Shown piece by piece: positions 1 through 7,182 of a DNA stretch of 64,000 nt (position 1 is its first letter; every line of letters starts with the position of its first letter). A program made the position numbers and the translations under genes. Origin of the DNA: an uncultured Bacteroides sp. Lineage in GTDB: Bacteria; Bacteroidota; Bacteroidia; Bacteroidales; Bacteroidaceae. The notes under the pieces were generated by a model. The model searched no databases. It had not been told where the DNA came from and saw nothing but the letters and a program-made list of their open reading frames with translations. The stretch lies in the NCBI GenBank assembly GCA_900552075.1, contig URYL01000002.1, positions 262,362 through 326,361 on the forward strand, given 5' to 3'.

Positions 1-720
1 GTCAGTGAATTTACAGCCTTGCAGGCTGATAAGGATTTTCATACAGAACTGGTGAATCAAGTGGGAAAAGACTACTGGGATGCCTATTTTGACAACGGAC
101 AATATGGAATGGTACGTTTCCCTCGTGCCCGTATGTATTCCGACGGAGAAAAGAAAGGAGATGCCCGTGCCGGCTATTACTGGACGCGAACCCCAGCTCT
201 TGGTGCCAGTGGTACGGAAGAGGGTTACTGGTTGCAGTTCATGAAGTTTGCAGGAGCCAATCTTTCGGCTGGCCGTTATCGTATCAAGAATAGCAGTAAT
301 GCTCCTGCAGGAATGTCTTTGCGGTGTGTGTATAAGTCGCGTGCCCGGGAGCAAACGTACAAAGTGGAGTTTTATGTCCAGGGATATACTCATGTCTTTT
401 TGTACTATCTGCCCCAAGGAGGGTCTACAGTGGATGATCTTGTGCCGCTTAATTCATGGCCAGGCACTATGCTTACTATTGCAGATGATGCTTCGAGCGG
501 TAACCCGACCTGGAAGCCTTTTATTTTGGAATATACCGGGCAGCAGGAATATGAGTTGTCGCAATTGCGTGCTGTTTTTGCTATAGTCAGTGATGACGGT
601 TCGATAAAAGAGGTATATCCCTCTGATTATTCAACAAAAGGAGGAGTGTATTTGGATGCAAGCAAAAAATATTTTTCCCGATTAAAAACGGGAAGTGGAT
701 GGACAGCCACTAAACAGTAG
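1..720 (+). CDS. C-terminal part of an unidentified surface-type protein (5' truncated)
   Basis: The reading frame is open from the first base of the window, so the start lies to the left and only about 239 residues are visible. The visible part contains a short RFPRARMY segment, a YYWTRTPA segment and a GYWLQFMKF segment, then a beta-rich aromatic region ending in GSGWTATKQ. The alternating hydrophobic and aromatic pattern suggests a beta-sandwich or adhesin-like C-terminal domain of a secreted Bacteroidales protein, perhaps related to the DUF4906-type fimbrial proteins, but I cannot confirm a family. A convergent terminator follows the stop. Confidence is high that it codes and low for function. 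Confidence 0.6.
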   Translation, partial: VSEFTALQADKDFHTELVNQVGKDYWDAYFDNGQYGMVRFPRARMYSDGEKKGDARAGYYWTRTPALGASGTEEGYWLQFMKFAGANLSAGRYRIKNSSNAPAGMSLRCVYKSRAREQTYKVEFYVQGYTHVFLYYLPQGGSTVDDLVPLNSWPGTMLTIADDASSGNPTWKPFILEYTGQQEYELSQLRAVFAIVSDDGSIKEVYPSDYSTKGGVYLDASKKYFSRLKTGSGWTATKQ

Positions 721-748
721 TCATGGTTCGATGTTTGTAATAAGAAAG

Positions 749-787
749 CAGGCAGCAAGCACAACGGCCGTTGTGTCTTGCTGCCTG
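749..787. terminator. Bidirectional terminator between convergent genes
   Basis: A long GC-rich inverted repeat (CAGGCAGCAAG...CTTGCTGCCTG, with CACAACGG pairing to CCGTTGTG and one bulged T) lies between the stop of the left-edge gene and the stop of lptB. A-rich and T-rich flanks on the two sides fit use on both strands. Confidence 0.75.
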
Positions 788-800
788 TTATGTGAAATTT

Positions 801-1619
801 TTATTCTCTGATTTCTTTTAGCTGGAAATCCTTTCTTCGCAGGACGAAGCTGTTACTCAGGTATTTCTCGCGGACAATCTTGTTCTCGGCCAGTTCTTCC
901 GGCGTTCCCTGGAAGAGGATTTTTCCTTCAAACAGCAGGTAAGCACGGTCGGTAATGCTCAGGGTTTCCTGTACGTTGTGGTCGGTAATCAGGATGCCGA
1001 TGTTCTTGTCTTTCAGTTTCCAGACGATGTGCTGGATATCTTCTACCGCAATCGGGTCGACACCGGCAAAAGGTTCGTCGAGCATGATGAATTTCGGGTC
1101 AATGGCCAGACAGCGAGCGATTTCCGTACGACGGCGTTCTCCTCCGGAGAGCTGGTCGCCCAGGTTCTTGCGGACTTTCTGTAGTCGGAATTCAGCAATC
1201 AGGCTTTCCAGTTTCTCTTTCTGGTATTCGGGCGATTTGTTGGTCAGCTCCAGCACCGAAGCGATATTGTCTTCCACGCTCATCTTGCGGAACACGGAAG
1301 CTTCCTGTGCGAGATAACCGATACCGTTTTGGGCGCGTTTATATACAGGGTAAGAAGTGATGTCTTTGTCGTTCAGGTAAATGTGTCCTTCGTTGGGTAC
1401 AATCAGTCCGGTTGTCATGTAGAAAGACGTGGTTTTTCCGGCTCCGTTCGGCCCGAGCAGTCCCACAATTTCGCCTTGTTTCACATTGATGGAAACATGG
1501 CTTACCACCGTTCGCTTTCCGTATTTCTTTACCAGATTCTCGGTGCGGAGCACCATTCTCCCGTCGGAAGGCAATTCAAACTTTTCGGCTGTATTTTCTT
1601 GATTTTCTTGCGCTGCCAT
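801..1619 (-). CDS. lptB: LPS export ABC transporter ATP-binding protein LptB
   Basis: Cytoplasmic ATPase of the Lpt machine that extracts lipopolysaccharide from the inner membrane with LptF/LptG and feeds it to the periplasmic bridge. The Walker A motif GPNGAGKTT is at about residues 56-64, the signature is LSGGERRR, Walker B is FIMLDEPFAGVDP, and a switch His lies in ITDHNV; together these are the LptB pattern rather than a generic importer ATPase. At 272 residues it is longer than E. coli LptB (241) because of a polar N-terminal extension of about 20 residues. It is divergent from mlaE. The OstA/LptA-like protein at 13862-15595 is probably a partner in the same pathway. Confidence 0.93.
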   Translation of the reverse strand: MAAQENQENTAEKFELPSDGRMVLRTENLVKKYGKRTVVSHVSINVKQGEIVGLLGPNGAGKTTSFYMTTGLIVPNEGHIYLNDKDITSYPVYKRAQNGIGYLAQEASVFRKMSVEDNIASVLELTNKSPEYQKEKLESLIAEFRLQKVRKNLGDQLSGGERRRTEIARCLAIDPKFIMLDEPFAGVDPIAVEDIQHIVWKLKDKNIGILITDHNVQETLSITDRAYLLFEGKILFQGTPEELAENKIVREKYLSNSFVLRRKDFQLKEIRE

Positions 1620-1646
1620 TGTCTTTTTGTTAGCTGTTCAGTCGTG

Positions 1647-1654
1647 CAAAAGTA
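1647..1654 (-). promoter_or_regulatory. Candidate -7 box for lptB
   Basis: TACTTTTG on the minus strand, about 28 bp upstream of the lptB start. It matches the Bacteroidota TAnnTTTG consensus, but no good -33 TTTG is visible at the right distance. Confidence 0.4.
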
Positions 1655-1728
1655 GTAAAAATCTTGGCTTCTGTGGTTCTTAATTCGAAAATCCTCCTGT
1701 CTTTTATCATAATATAGCTAAAAAGCAG

Positions 1729-1736
1729 TACTTTTG
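1729..1736 (+). promoter_or_regulatory. Candidate -7 box for mlaE-mlaF
   Basis: TACTTTTG about 22 bp upstream of the mlaE ATG. It fits the Bacteroidota -7 consensus. The -33 region is T-rich but not canonical. Confidence 0.45.
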
Positions 1737-1758
1737 TGCCAAATATGATTGTAACAAT

Positions 1759-2502
1759 ATGATAAAGCCTGTCACGAATCTGGGAAAGTACCTCATGTTG
1801 ATGGGGCGTGTGTTTTCCCGACCGGAGCGTATCCGGATGTATTTAAAGCAATATCGGAATGAAATGGTACAGCTGGGCATCAATTCCATCGGCATTGTGT
1901 TGCTGATTTCTTTTTTTATCGGTGCCGTGATTTGTATCCAGATCAAATTGAATATTGAAAGCCCTTGGATGCCGCGTTTCGTGGTGGGATATACTACGCG
2001 TGAGATTCTGTTGCTGGAATTTTCTTCTTCCATCATGTGTTTGATTCTGGCCGGTAAGGTAGGGTCGAATATAGCCTCTGAGATTGGTACGATGCGGGTG
2101 ACGCAGCAGATTGATGCGCTTGAAATTATGGGAGTGAATTCCGCTTCCTATCTGATTCTTCCCAAAATCTTGGGGCTGATGACCATGATTCCATTCTTGG
2201 TGATTTTCAGCATCTTTGCGGGTATCATCGGTGCGTTTTGTACGGCCTGGTTTGCCGGAATCATGAACGCCACCGACTTGGAATACGGACTGCAATATTG
2301 CTTTGTGGAGTGGTATATCTGGTGCAGTTTCATTAAATCTTTGTTCTTTGCCTTTATCATTGCCAGTGTGTCGGCTTATTTTGGCTATACGGTGGAAGGC
2401 GGCTCCATTGCAGTGGGAAAGGCCAGTACGGATTCGGTGGTATCAAGCAGTGTCTTGATTTTGTTTTCAGATTTAATACTTACACAATTATTGATGGGAT
2501 GA
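1759..2502 (+). CDS. mlaE: MlaE-family (DUF140) lipid-transport permease
   Basis: Integral inner-membrane permease of an Mla-type phospholipid transporter, which maintains outer-membrane lipid asymmetry. The 247-residue protein has a hydrophobic segment at about residues 45-65 (VLLISFFIGAVICIQ) and further segments around 85-105, 150-180 and 195-245. The family motif region reads QQIDALEIMGVN, close to the EQIDAL signature of MlaE proteins. An ATG 14 bp upstream runs into a stop within six codons, so 1759 is the start. Its stop overlaps the mlaF start by 4 bp (ATGA), which implies coupled translation. No MlaD-type substrate-binding gene is adjacent. Confidence 0.9.
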   Translation: MIKPVTNLGKYLMLMGRVFSRPERIRMYLKQYRNEMVQLGINSIGIVLLISFFIGAVICIQIKLNIESPWMPRFVVGYTTREILLLEFSSSIMCLILAGKVGSNIASEIGTMRVTQQIDALEIMGVNSASYLILPKILGLMTMIPFLVIFSIFAGIIGAFCTAWFAGIMNATDLEYGLQYCFVEWYIWCSFIKSLFFAFIIASVSAYFGYTVEGGSIAVGKASTDSVVSSSVLILFSDLILTQLLMG

Positions 2503-3272
2503 TACAGTTAAAATCTATATGCAAGTCGTTTGAAGGGCGTATGGTCCTTGAAAATATCGATTTTTCGTTTGATAGCGGGAAAACGAACCTGATTATCGGA
2601 CAGAGTGGTTCCGGTAAGACGGTGCTAATGAAATGTATCGTAGGATTGCTTACTCCGGAGTGTGGAGAAATCTTGTACGACGGGCGCAACTTGCTGGAGA
2701 TGGGGAAAAAAGAAAAGAAAGCCCTGCGCCGGGAAATGGGAATGATTTTCCAGAGTGCTGCTTTGTTTGACTCGTTGTCGGTGTTGGAAAATGTGATGTT
2801 CCCGCTCGATATGTTTTCTAATGACACCTATCGTGACCGGGTGAAACGTGCCCAGTTCTGTCTGGACCGTGTGAATCTGTTGGATGCCCAGTCGAAATAT
2901 CCGGGAGAAATCAGTGGAGGTATGCAGAAACGTGTAGCCATTGCCCGTGCCATTGCTTTGCAACCGAGGTATTTGTTTTGCGACGAACCGAACTCCGGTC
3001 TGGATCCGAAGACTTCATTGGTGATTGATGAATTGATTCACAGCATCACGACGGAATACAAAATCACGACCATCATTAATACGCATGATATGAACTCAGT
3101 GATGGGAATCGGCGATAGCATTCTTTATATTTATCAAGGGCACAAAGAATGGGAAGGTACCAAGGATGAAGTGTTCAATGCCACAAATGAGCGGTTGAAT
3201 AACTTTATATTTGCTTCGGATTTGTTGCAGAAAGTGAAAAAAGAAGAAAATAACAAGACGCAGAAGCCCTGA
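2499..3272 (+). CDS. mlaF: MlaF-type ABC transporter ATP-binding protein
   Basis: Cytoplasmic ATPase that powers the MlaE permease. The 257-residue protein has Walker A GQSGSGKT at about residues 34-41, the Q-loop segment GMIFQSAALFDSLSV, the signature ISGGMQKR (the GGM form is typical of MlaF), Walker B YLFCDEPNSGLDP, and the switch His in NTHDMNSV. Its first codon overlaps the mlaE stop, and a strong intrinsic terminator follows 34 bp after its own stop, so mlaE-mlaF forms a two-gene operon. The lysine-rich C-terminal tail is ordinary for the group. Confidence 0.9.
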   Translation: MIQLKSICKSFEGRMVLENIDFSFDSGKTNLIIGQSGSGKTVLMKCIVGLLTPECGEILYDGRNLLEMGKKEKKALRREMGMIFQSAALFDSLSVLENVMFPLDMFSNDTYRDRVKRAQFCLDRVNLLDAQSKYPGEISGGMQKRVAIARAIALQPRYLFCDEPNSGLDPKTSLVIDELIHSITTEYKITTIINTHDMNSVMGIGDSILYIYQGHKEWEGTKDEVFNATNERLNNFIFASDLLQKVKKEENNKTQKP

Positions 3273-3305
3273 TCAGGAGACGTCGGAAAAATAATTGGAG
3301 AAATG

Positions 3306-3338
3306 ACGGTAGAAAGTGCGTACTTTCTACCGTTTTTT
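3306..3338 (+). terminator. Intrinsic terminator of mlaE-mlaF
   Basis: Perfect 12-bp stem (ACGGTAGAAAGT/ACTTTCTACCGT) with a 4-nt loop, followed by a run of six T. The remaining bases to 3494 show no gene. Confidence 0.9.
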
Positions 3339-3494
3339 CTTGATGGAGGCTTCGGAACAGGGTGAAGGCTGAAAGGGTTTTTTACAGACAAGTTGTTACG
3401 AGAAGCAGGAAGTTCCTGATTCGTAAAAGGAGATGTTTTGGGATTTTGTCAAGAATGGGGATTTCTGACCCGTAAAGATTTTTTAGCTTGTCAG

Positions 3495-3526
3495 TTTGGT
3501 TATTGAAAGATTAAACATTATTTTTG
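3495..3526 (+). promoter_or_regulatory. Promoter of tig
   Basis: TTTG (3495-3498), 20 bp, then TATTTTTG (3519-3526), an excellent Bacteroidota housekeeping promoter 55 bp upstream of the trigger factor start. Confidence 0.7.
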
Positions 3527-3581
3527 CAACCACTTTTGATTTGTACAAGAAATAATTAATAATTAAATAAATAAGTCGGAA

Positions 3582-4928
3582 ATGAATATTTCATTGCAAA
3601 ATGTAGACAATGTAAGTGCTGTGCTTACTGTCCAGATTGAAAAAGCTGATTATCAGGAAAAGGTTGAAAAAGCACTGAAAACGCTTCGTCAGAGAGTAAA
3701 TATGCCGGGATTCCGTAAGGGAATGGTTCCTATGGGATTGATTAAGAAACAGTATGGAACTTCTGTCTTGCTGGAAGAAGTAGACAAGCTGTTGCAGGAA
3801 AAGGTAGGCGAATATATCCGTGACAACAAAGTAAATATGTTGGGTACTCCGCTGCCGAAGGAAAACAACGCAAACTTCGAAACAGATGAAAACTTCGAAT
3901 TTTCTTTCGACATCGCTTTGGCTCCTGAATTCAACGTAGAATTGTCTAACAATGATACGGTAGATTACTATGACATCACTGTTACAGATGAGATGGTTGA
4001 CCAGCAGGTGAAGATGTACACTCAGCGTACAGCTAAATATGATAAGGTAGAAGACTACCAGGACAACGACATGCTGAAAGGTCTGTTGGCTGAACTGGAC
4101 GAAAACGGCAATACAAAGGAAAACGGTCTTCAGGTAGAAGGTGCGGTAATGATGCCTACTTACATGAAGAACGACGAACAGAAAGCTATTTTCAACGGCG
4201 CGAAAGTAAACACGGTATTGGTATTCAACCCGTCGGTTGCTTTTGACAACAACGAGGCTGAACTGGCTTCTCTGTTGAAGATTAAGAAAGAGGAAGTGGC
4301 TAACTACAAAGGCAACTTCAGCTTCCAGATTGAAGAAATTACTCGTATGATTCCGGGCGACCTGAATCAGGAACTGTTCGATCAGGTACTGGGTGAAGGA
4401 AAGGCTCACAACGAAGAAGAGTTCCGCGCTCAGATCAAGGAAGTAATTGCAAAACAGTTTGAATCAGACAGCGATTACAAGTTCTTGCTGGATGTACGTA
4501 CTTATTTGGCTGGCAAGGTGGGCAAACTGCAGTTTGCAGATGAGTTGATGAAACGTATCATGCTGGAGAACAACAAGGATAAAGGTGAAGAATTCGTTTC
4601 TGAAAACTACGAAAAGAGTTTGGACGAATTGACTTGGCACCTGATTAAGGAAAAACTGGTGGCAGCTAACAACATTAAGGTTGAACAGGCTGATATCACC
4701 AGCATGGCAAAAGAAGCTACTCGTGCTCAGTTCGCTCAGTACGGTATGATCAATGTACCCGATGAATTGTTGGAAAACTATTCCAAGGAAATGCTGAAGA
4801 AACGTGAAAGCGTAGAAGCTCTGGTAAACCGTGTTATTGAATCAAAACTGGCTGAAATCCTGAAAGGTCAGGTAACATTGAACCATAAGGCTGTTTCTGC
4901 AGAAGAATTCAACAAGATGTTTCAATAA
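3582..4928 (+). CDS. tig: Trigger factor (ribosome-associated chaperone)
   Basis: Binds at the ribosome exit tunnel and shields nascent chains. The ribosome-docking signature GFRKGMVP is near residues 43-50, matching GFRKGKVP of E. coli. At 448 residues it has full family length. The central region (about 150-250), where a FKBP-type isomerase normally lies, shows no recognisable FKBP active-site pattern and instead carries an insert rich in Asn, Asp and Lys, as seen in Bacteroidota trigger factors. The C-terminal half (260-448) is the helical substrate cradle. The tig-clpP-clpX order is the classic one. It has its own consensus promoter. Confidence 0.92.
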   Translation: MNISLQNVDNVSAVLTVQIEKADYQEKVEKALKTLRQRVNMPGFRKGMVPMGLIKKQYGTSVLLEEVDKLLQEKVGEYIRDNKVNMLGTPLPKENNANFETDENFEFSFDIALAPEFNVELSNNDTVDYYDITVTDEMVDQQVKMYTQRTAKYDKVEDYQDNDMLKGLLAELDENGNTKENGLQVEGAVMMPTYMKNDEQKAIFNGAKVNTVLVFNPSVAFDNNEAELASLLKIKKEEVANYKGNFSFQIEEITRMIPGDLNQELFDQVLGEGKAHNEEEFRAQIKEVIAKQFESDSDYKFLLDVRTYLAGKVGKLQFADELMKRIMLENNKDKGEEFVSENYEKSLDELTWHLIKEKLVAANNIKVEQADITSMAKEATRAQFAQYGMINVPDELLENYSKEMLKKRESVEALVNRVIESKLAEILKGQVTLNHKAVSAEEFNKMFQ

Positions 4929-4932
4929 ATCA

Positions 4933-4960
4933 TTTTAGCATTCAGGATTGACTGCTAAAA
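4933..4960 (+). terminator. Weak hairpin after tig
   Basis: TTTTAGCA/TGCTAAAA stem with a 12-nt loop just after the tig stop. It lacks a T-tract (TAGTTTAAAAAA follows), so it may be an mRNA 3' stabiliser or a partial terminator rather than a full stop. Confidence 0.35.
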
Positions 4961-5016
4961 TAGTTTAAAAAAGGGGGCTTTTAACGGGACCTCTTCTGTA
5001 AGACGGAAGTGTTTTG

Positions 5017-5024
5017 TACTTTTG
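5017..5024 (+). promoter_or_regulatory. Candidate -7 box for clpP-clpX
   Basis: TACTTTTG 57 bp upstream of the preferred clpP start. TTCTG about 20 bp before it is a poor -33 element. It lies upstream of the ATG at 5082 but overlaps a longer possible reading frame start, which supports the shorter ClpP. Confidence 0.45.
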
Positions 5025-5081
5025 TTTTTTCGGAAGAAGGAGGTTAGAAGCCTCTTTTATTATCATTTAATTTTAGAAATT

Positions 5082-5756
5082 ATGATGGATGATTTTAGAA
5101 AATATGCTACCAAGCATCTCGGAATGAACAGTATGGTGCTTGATGACGTCATTAAGTCGCAGGCGGGATATTTGAATCCGTATATATTGGAAGAACGTCA
5201 GCTGAACGTGACGCAGTTGGACGTGTTCTCCCGTCTGATGATGGACCGTATCATTTTCTTGGGTACCCAGATTGATGACTATACGGCCAATACATTGCAG
5301 GCACAGCTGCTGTATCTGGATTCAGTGGATTCTGGAAAAGATATTTCCATTTATATCAACTCACCGGGTGGTTCTGTATATGCCGGTTTGGGTATCTATG
5401 ATACCATGCAATTTATCAGTAGTGATGTGGCGACAATTTGTACCGGTATGGCTGCTTCCATGGCGGCTGTGTTGCTAGTGGCTGGAAAAGAAGGTAAACG
5501 TTCGGCGTTGACTCACTCGCGTGTGATGATTCATCAGCCGATGGGAGGTGCTCAGGGGCAGGCATCGGATATTGAGATTACAGCTCGTGAGATTCAGAAG
5601 TTGAAGAAAGAATTGTATACTATCATCGCAGACCATTCTCATACAGATTTTGACAAGGTGTGGGCGGATTCTGACCGTGATTATTGGATGACAGCTTCTG
5701 AGGCAAAGGAATATGGTATGATTGATGAAGTGCTTTCACGTAAGCCTTCACTATAA
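5082..5756 (+). CDS. clpP: ATP-dependent Clp protease proteolytic subunit ClpP
   Basis: Serine peptidase subunit of the ClpXP protease. I start it at the ATG giving MMDDFRKYATKHLG (224 residues). An in-frame upstream extension from 5022 would overlap the -7 box and matches no family N-terminus. The catalytic Ser is in TGMAASMAA (about S126), the His in HSRVMIHQP (about H151) and the Asp in DSDRDYW (about D200). The GGSVYAGLGIYD oxyanion and strand region is intact. A long N-terminus (about 30 residues before the core) is normal for Bacteroides. It is followed 32 bp later by clpX, its unfoldase partner. Confidence 0.95.
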   Translation: MMDDFRKYATKHLGMNSMVLDDVIKSQAGYLNPYILEERQLNVTQLDVFSRLMMDRIIFLGTQIDDYTANTLQAQLLYLDSVDSGKDISIYINSPGGSVYAGLGIYDTMQFISSDVATICTGMAASMAAVLLVAGKEGKRSALTHSRVMIHQPMGGAQGQASDIEITAREIQKLKKELYTIIADHSHTDFDKVWADSDRDYWMTASEAKEYGMIDEVLSRKPSL

Positions 5757-5788
5757 TAAGTGGGATTTAATTCAAAACTAGATAGACT

Positions 5789-7039
5789 TTGGAAGATAGA
5801 AAAACTTCAAGAAACACTAAAAGACGATGCAGCTTTTGTGGTCGCACGGAGGATGAAGTGGGCTTCCTGATTACGGGAGTCAACGGATGTATTTGCGACA
5901 GTTGTGCGGAACAGGCGCACGAGATTGTGAAGGAGGCGATGCATCAGCAGAGTAAGGGAGGTCCGGAGTTGAACTTGTCGGAACTTCCCAAACCGAAGGA
6001 CATCAAGGACTTTCTGGACCAATATGTCATTGGACAAGATGACGCCAAGCGTTATTTGGCAGTGGCAGTGTATAATCATTACAAACGTTTGCTTCAGCCG
6101 AAAGACAAGAATGAGGTGGAGATTGAAAAGTCGAACATCATCATGGTGGGAAGTACGGGTACCGGAAAAACTTTACTGGCAAGAACCATTGCGAAACTGC
6201 TTCATGTGCCCTTTACGATTGTGGATGCCACGGTACTGACGGAAGCCGGGTATGTGGGAGAGGATATCGAAAGTATCCTGACCCGTCTGCTTCAGGTGGC
6301 TGATTACAATGTGGAAGAAGCAGAAAGAGGGATTGTGTTTATCGATGAAATCGATAAGATTGCCCGCAAGGGAGACAATCCATCGATTACGCGTGATGTG
6401 AGTGGTGAAGGAGTGCAGCAAGGATTGTTGAAACTTCTGGAAGGTTCCGTAGTAAATGTGCCGCCTCAGGGGGGGCGCAAGCATCCGGACCAGAAGATGA
6501 TTCCTGTCAATACCAAGAATATCCTGTTCATTTGTGGAGGTGCTTTCGATGGTATTGAACGGAAAATCGCTCAGCGTCTGAACACTAATGTGGTGGGCTA
6601 TAGTGCGGCAAAGGAAGCGGTGAAGATTGATCGTGCCAACTTGATGCAATACATTGCTCCTCAAGATTTGAAATCGTTTGGGCTGATTCCGGAAATCATT
6701 GGCCGTCTGCCGGTGCTGACCTATTTGAACCCGTTGGATCGTACTGCTTTGCGCAATATTCTTACAGAACCTAAGAATTCCATTATTAAGCAATATGTCA
6801 AGCTGTTTGAAATGGATGGCGTAAAGCTGGAGTTTGAACCGGAGGTGTTTGAATATATTGTAGACAAAGCTATCGAGTATAAATTGGGGGCTCGTGGACT
6901 GCGTTCTATCGTGGAAACCATTATGAATGATGTCATGTTTGAAATACCATCACAGCATGTGGAACGCTTTGTCGTGACATTGGATTATGCCAAGCAACAG
7001 ATGGGAAAAGCTAATATATCCCGTTTGCAAATGGCATAA
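5789..7039 (+). CDS. clpX: ATP-dependent Clp protease ATP-binding subunit ClpX (TTG start)
   Basis: AAA+ unfoldase that delivers substrates to ClpP. The N-terminal zinc-binding domain has CSFCGR...CICDSC (about residues 14-39). Walker A is GSTGTGKT (near 118), the pore loop is GYVGED, Walker B is IVFIDEIDKI, and the RKH loop is GGRKHPDQ. At 416 residues it is full length. The only usable start ahead of the zinc finger is TTG at 5789: an in-frame TAG lies two codons before it and no ATG or GTG occurs until well past the Cys motifs. The rare start probably lowers ClpX relative to ClpP. Confidence 0.94.
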   Translation: MEDRKTSRNTKRRCSFCGRTEDEVGFLITGVNGCICDSCAEQAHEIVKEAMHQQSKGGPELNLSELPKPKDIKDFLDQYVIGQDDAKRYLAVAVYNHYKRLLQPKDKNEVEIEKSNIIMVGSTGTGKTLLARTIAKLLHVPFTIVDATVLTEAGYVGEDIESILTRLLQVADYNVEEAERGIVFIDEIDKIARKGDNPSITRDVSGEGVQQGLLKLLEGSVVNVPPQGGRKHPDQKMIPVNTKNILFICGGAFDGIERKIAQRLNTNVVGYSAAKEAVKIDRANLMQYIAPQDLKSFGLIPEIIGRLPVLTYLNPLDRTALRNILTEPKNSIIKQYVKLFEMDGVKLEFEPEVFEYIVDKAIEYKLGARGLRSIVETIMNDVMFEIPSQHVERFVVTLDYAKQQMGKANISRLQMA

Positions 7040-7095
7040 AAAGAGAGATTTTTAGAGAGAAAAAGAGAATTTCCGATGAAATATTCACTGAAATA

Positions 7096-7128
7096 TTTGT
7101 GTAATATGGAAAGTTGTTTATAACTTTG
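7096..7128 (+). promoter_or_regulatory. Promoter of recQ
   Basis: TTTG (7096-7099), 21 bp, TAACTTTG (7121-7128). It lies 55 bp upstream of the recQ ATG in an AT-rich gap. Confidence 0.6.
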
Positions 7129-7182
7129 TTACATACGGAGACAATATTTTTACAATCAATAAACATCTAAATCCAAAGGACA

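Noticed and set aside
3591..4409. Minus-strand 272-codon frame in tig
   Set aside because: Phe/Val/His-rich reverse translation of the trigger factor gene, without start signals.
5022..5081. Upstream start for clpP
   Set aside because: It overlaps the candidate -7 box and gives an N-terminus unlike known ClpP; MMDDFRKYATKHLG fits the family.
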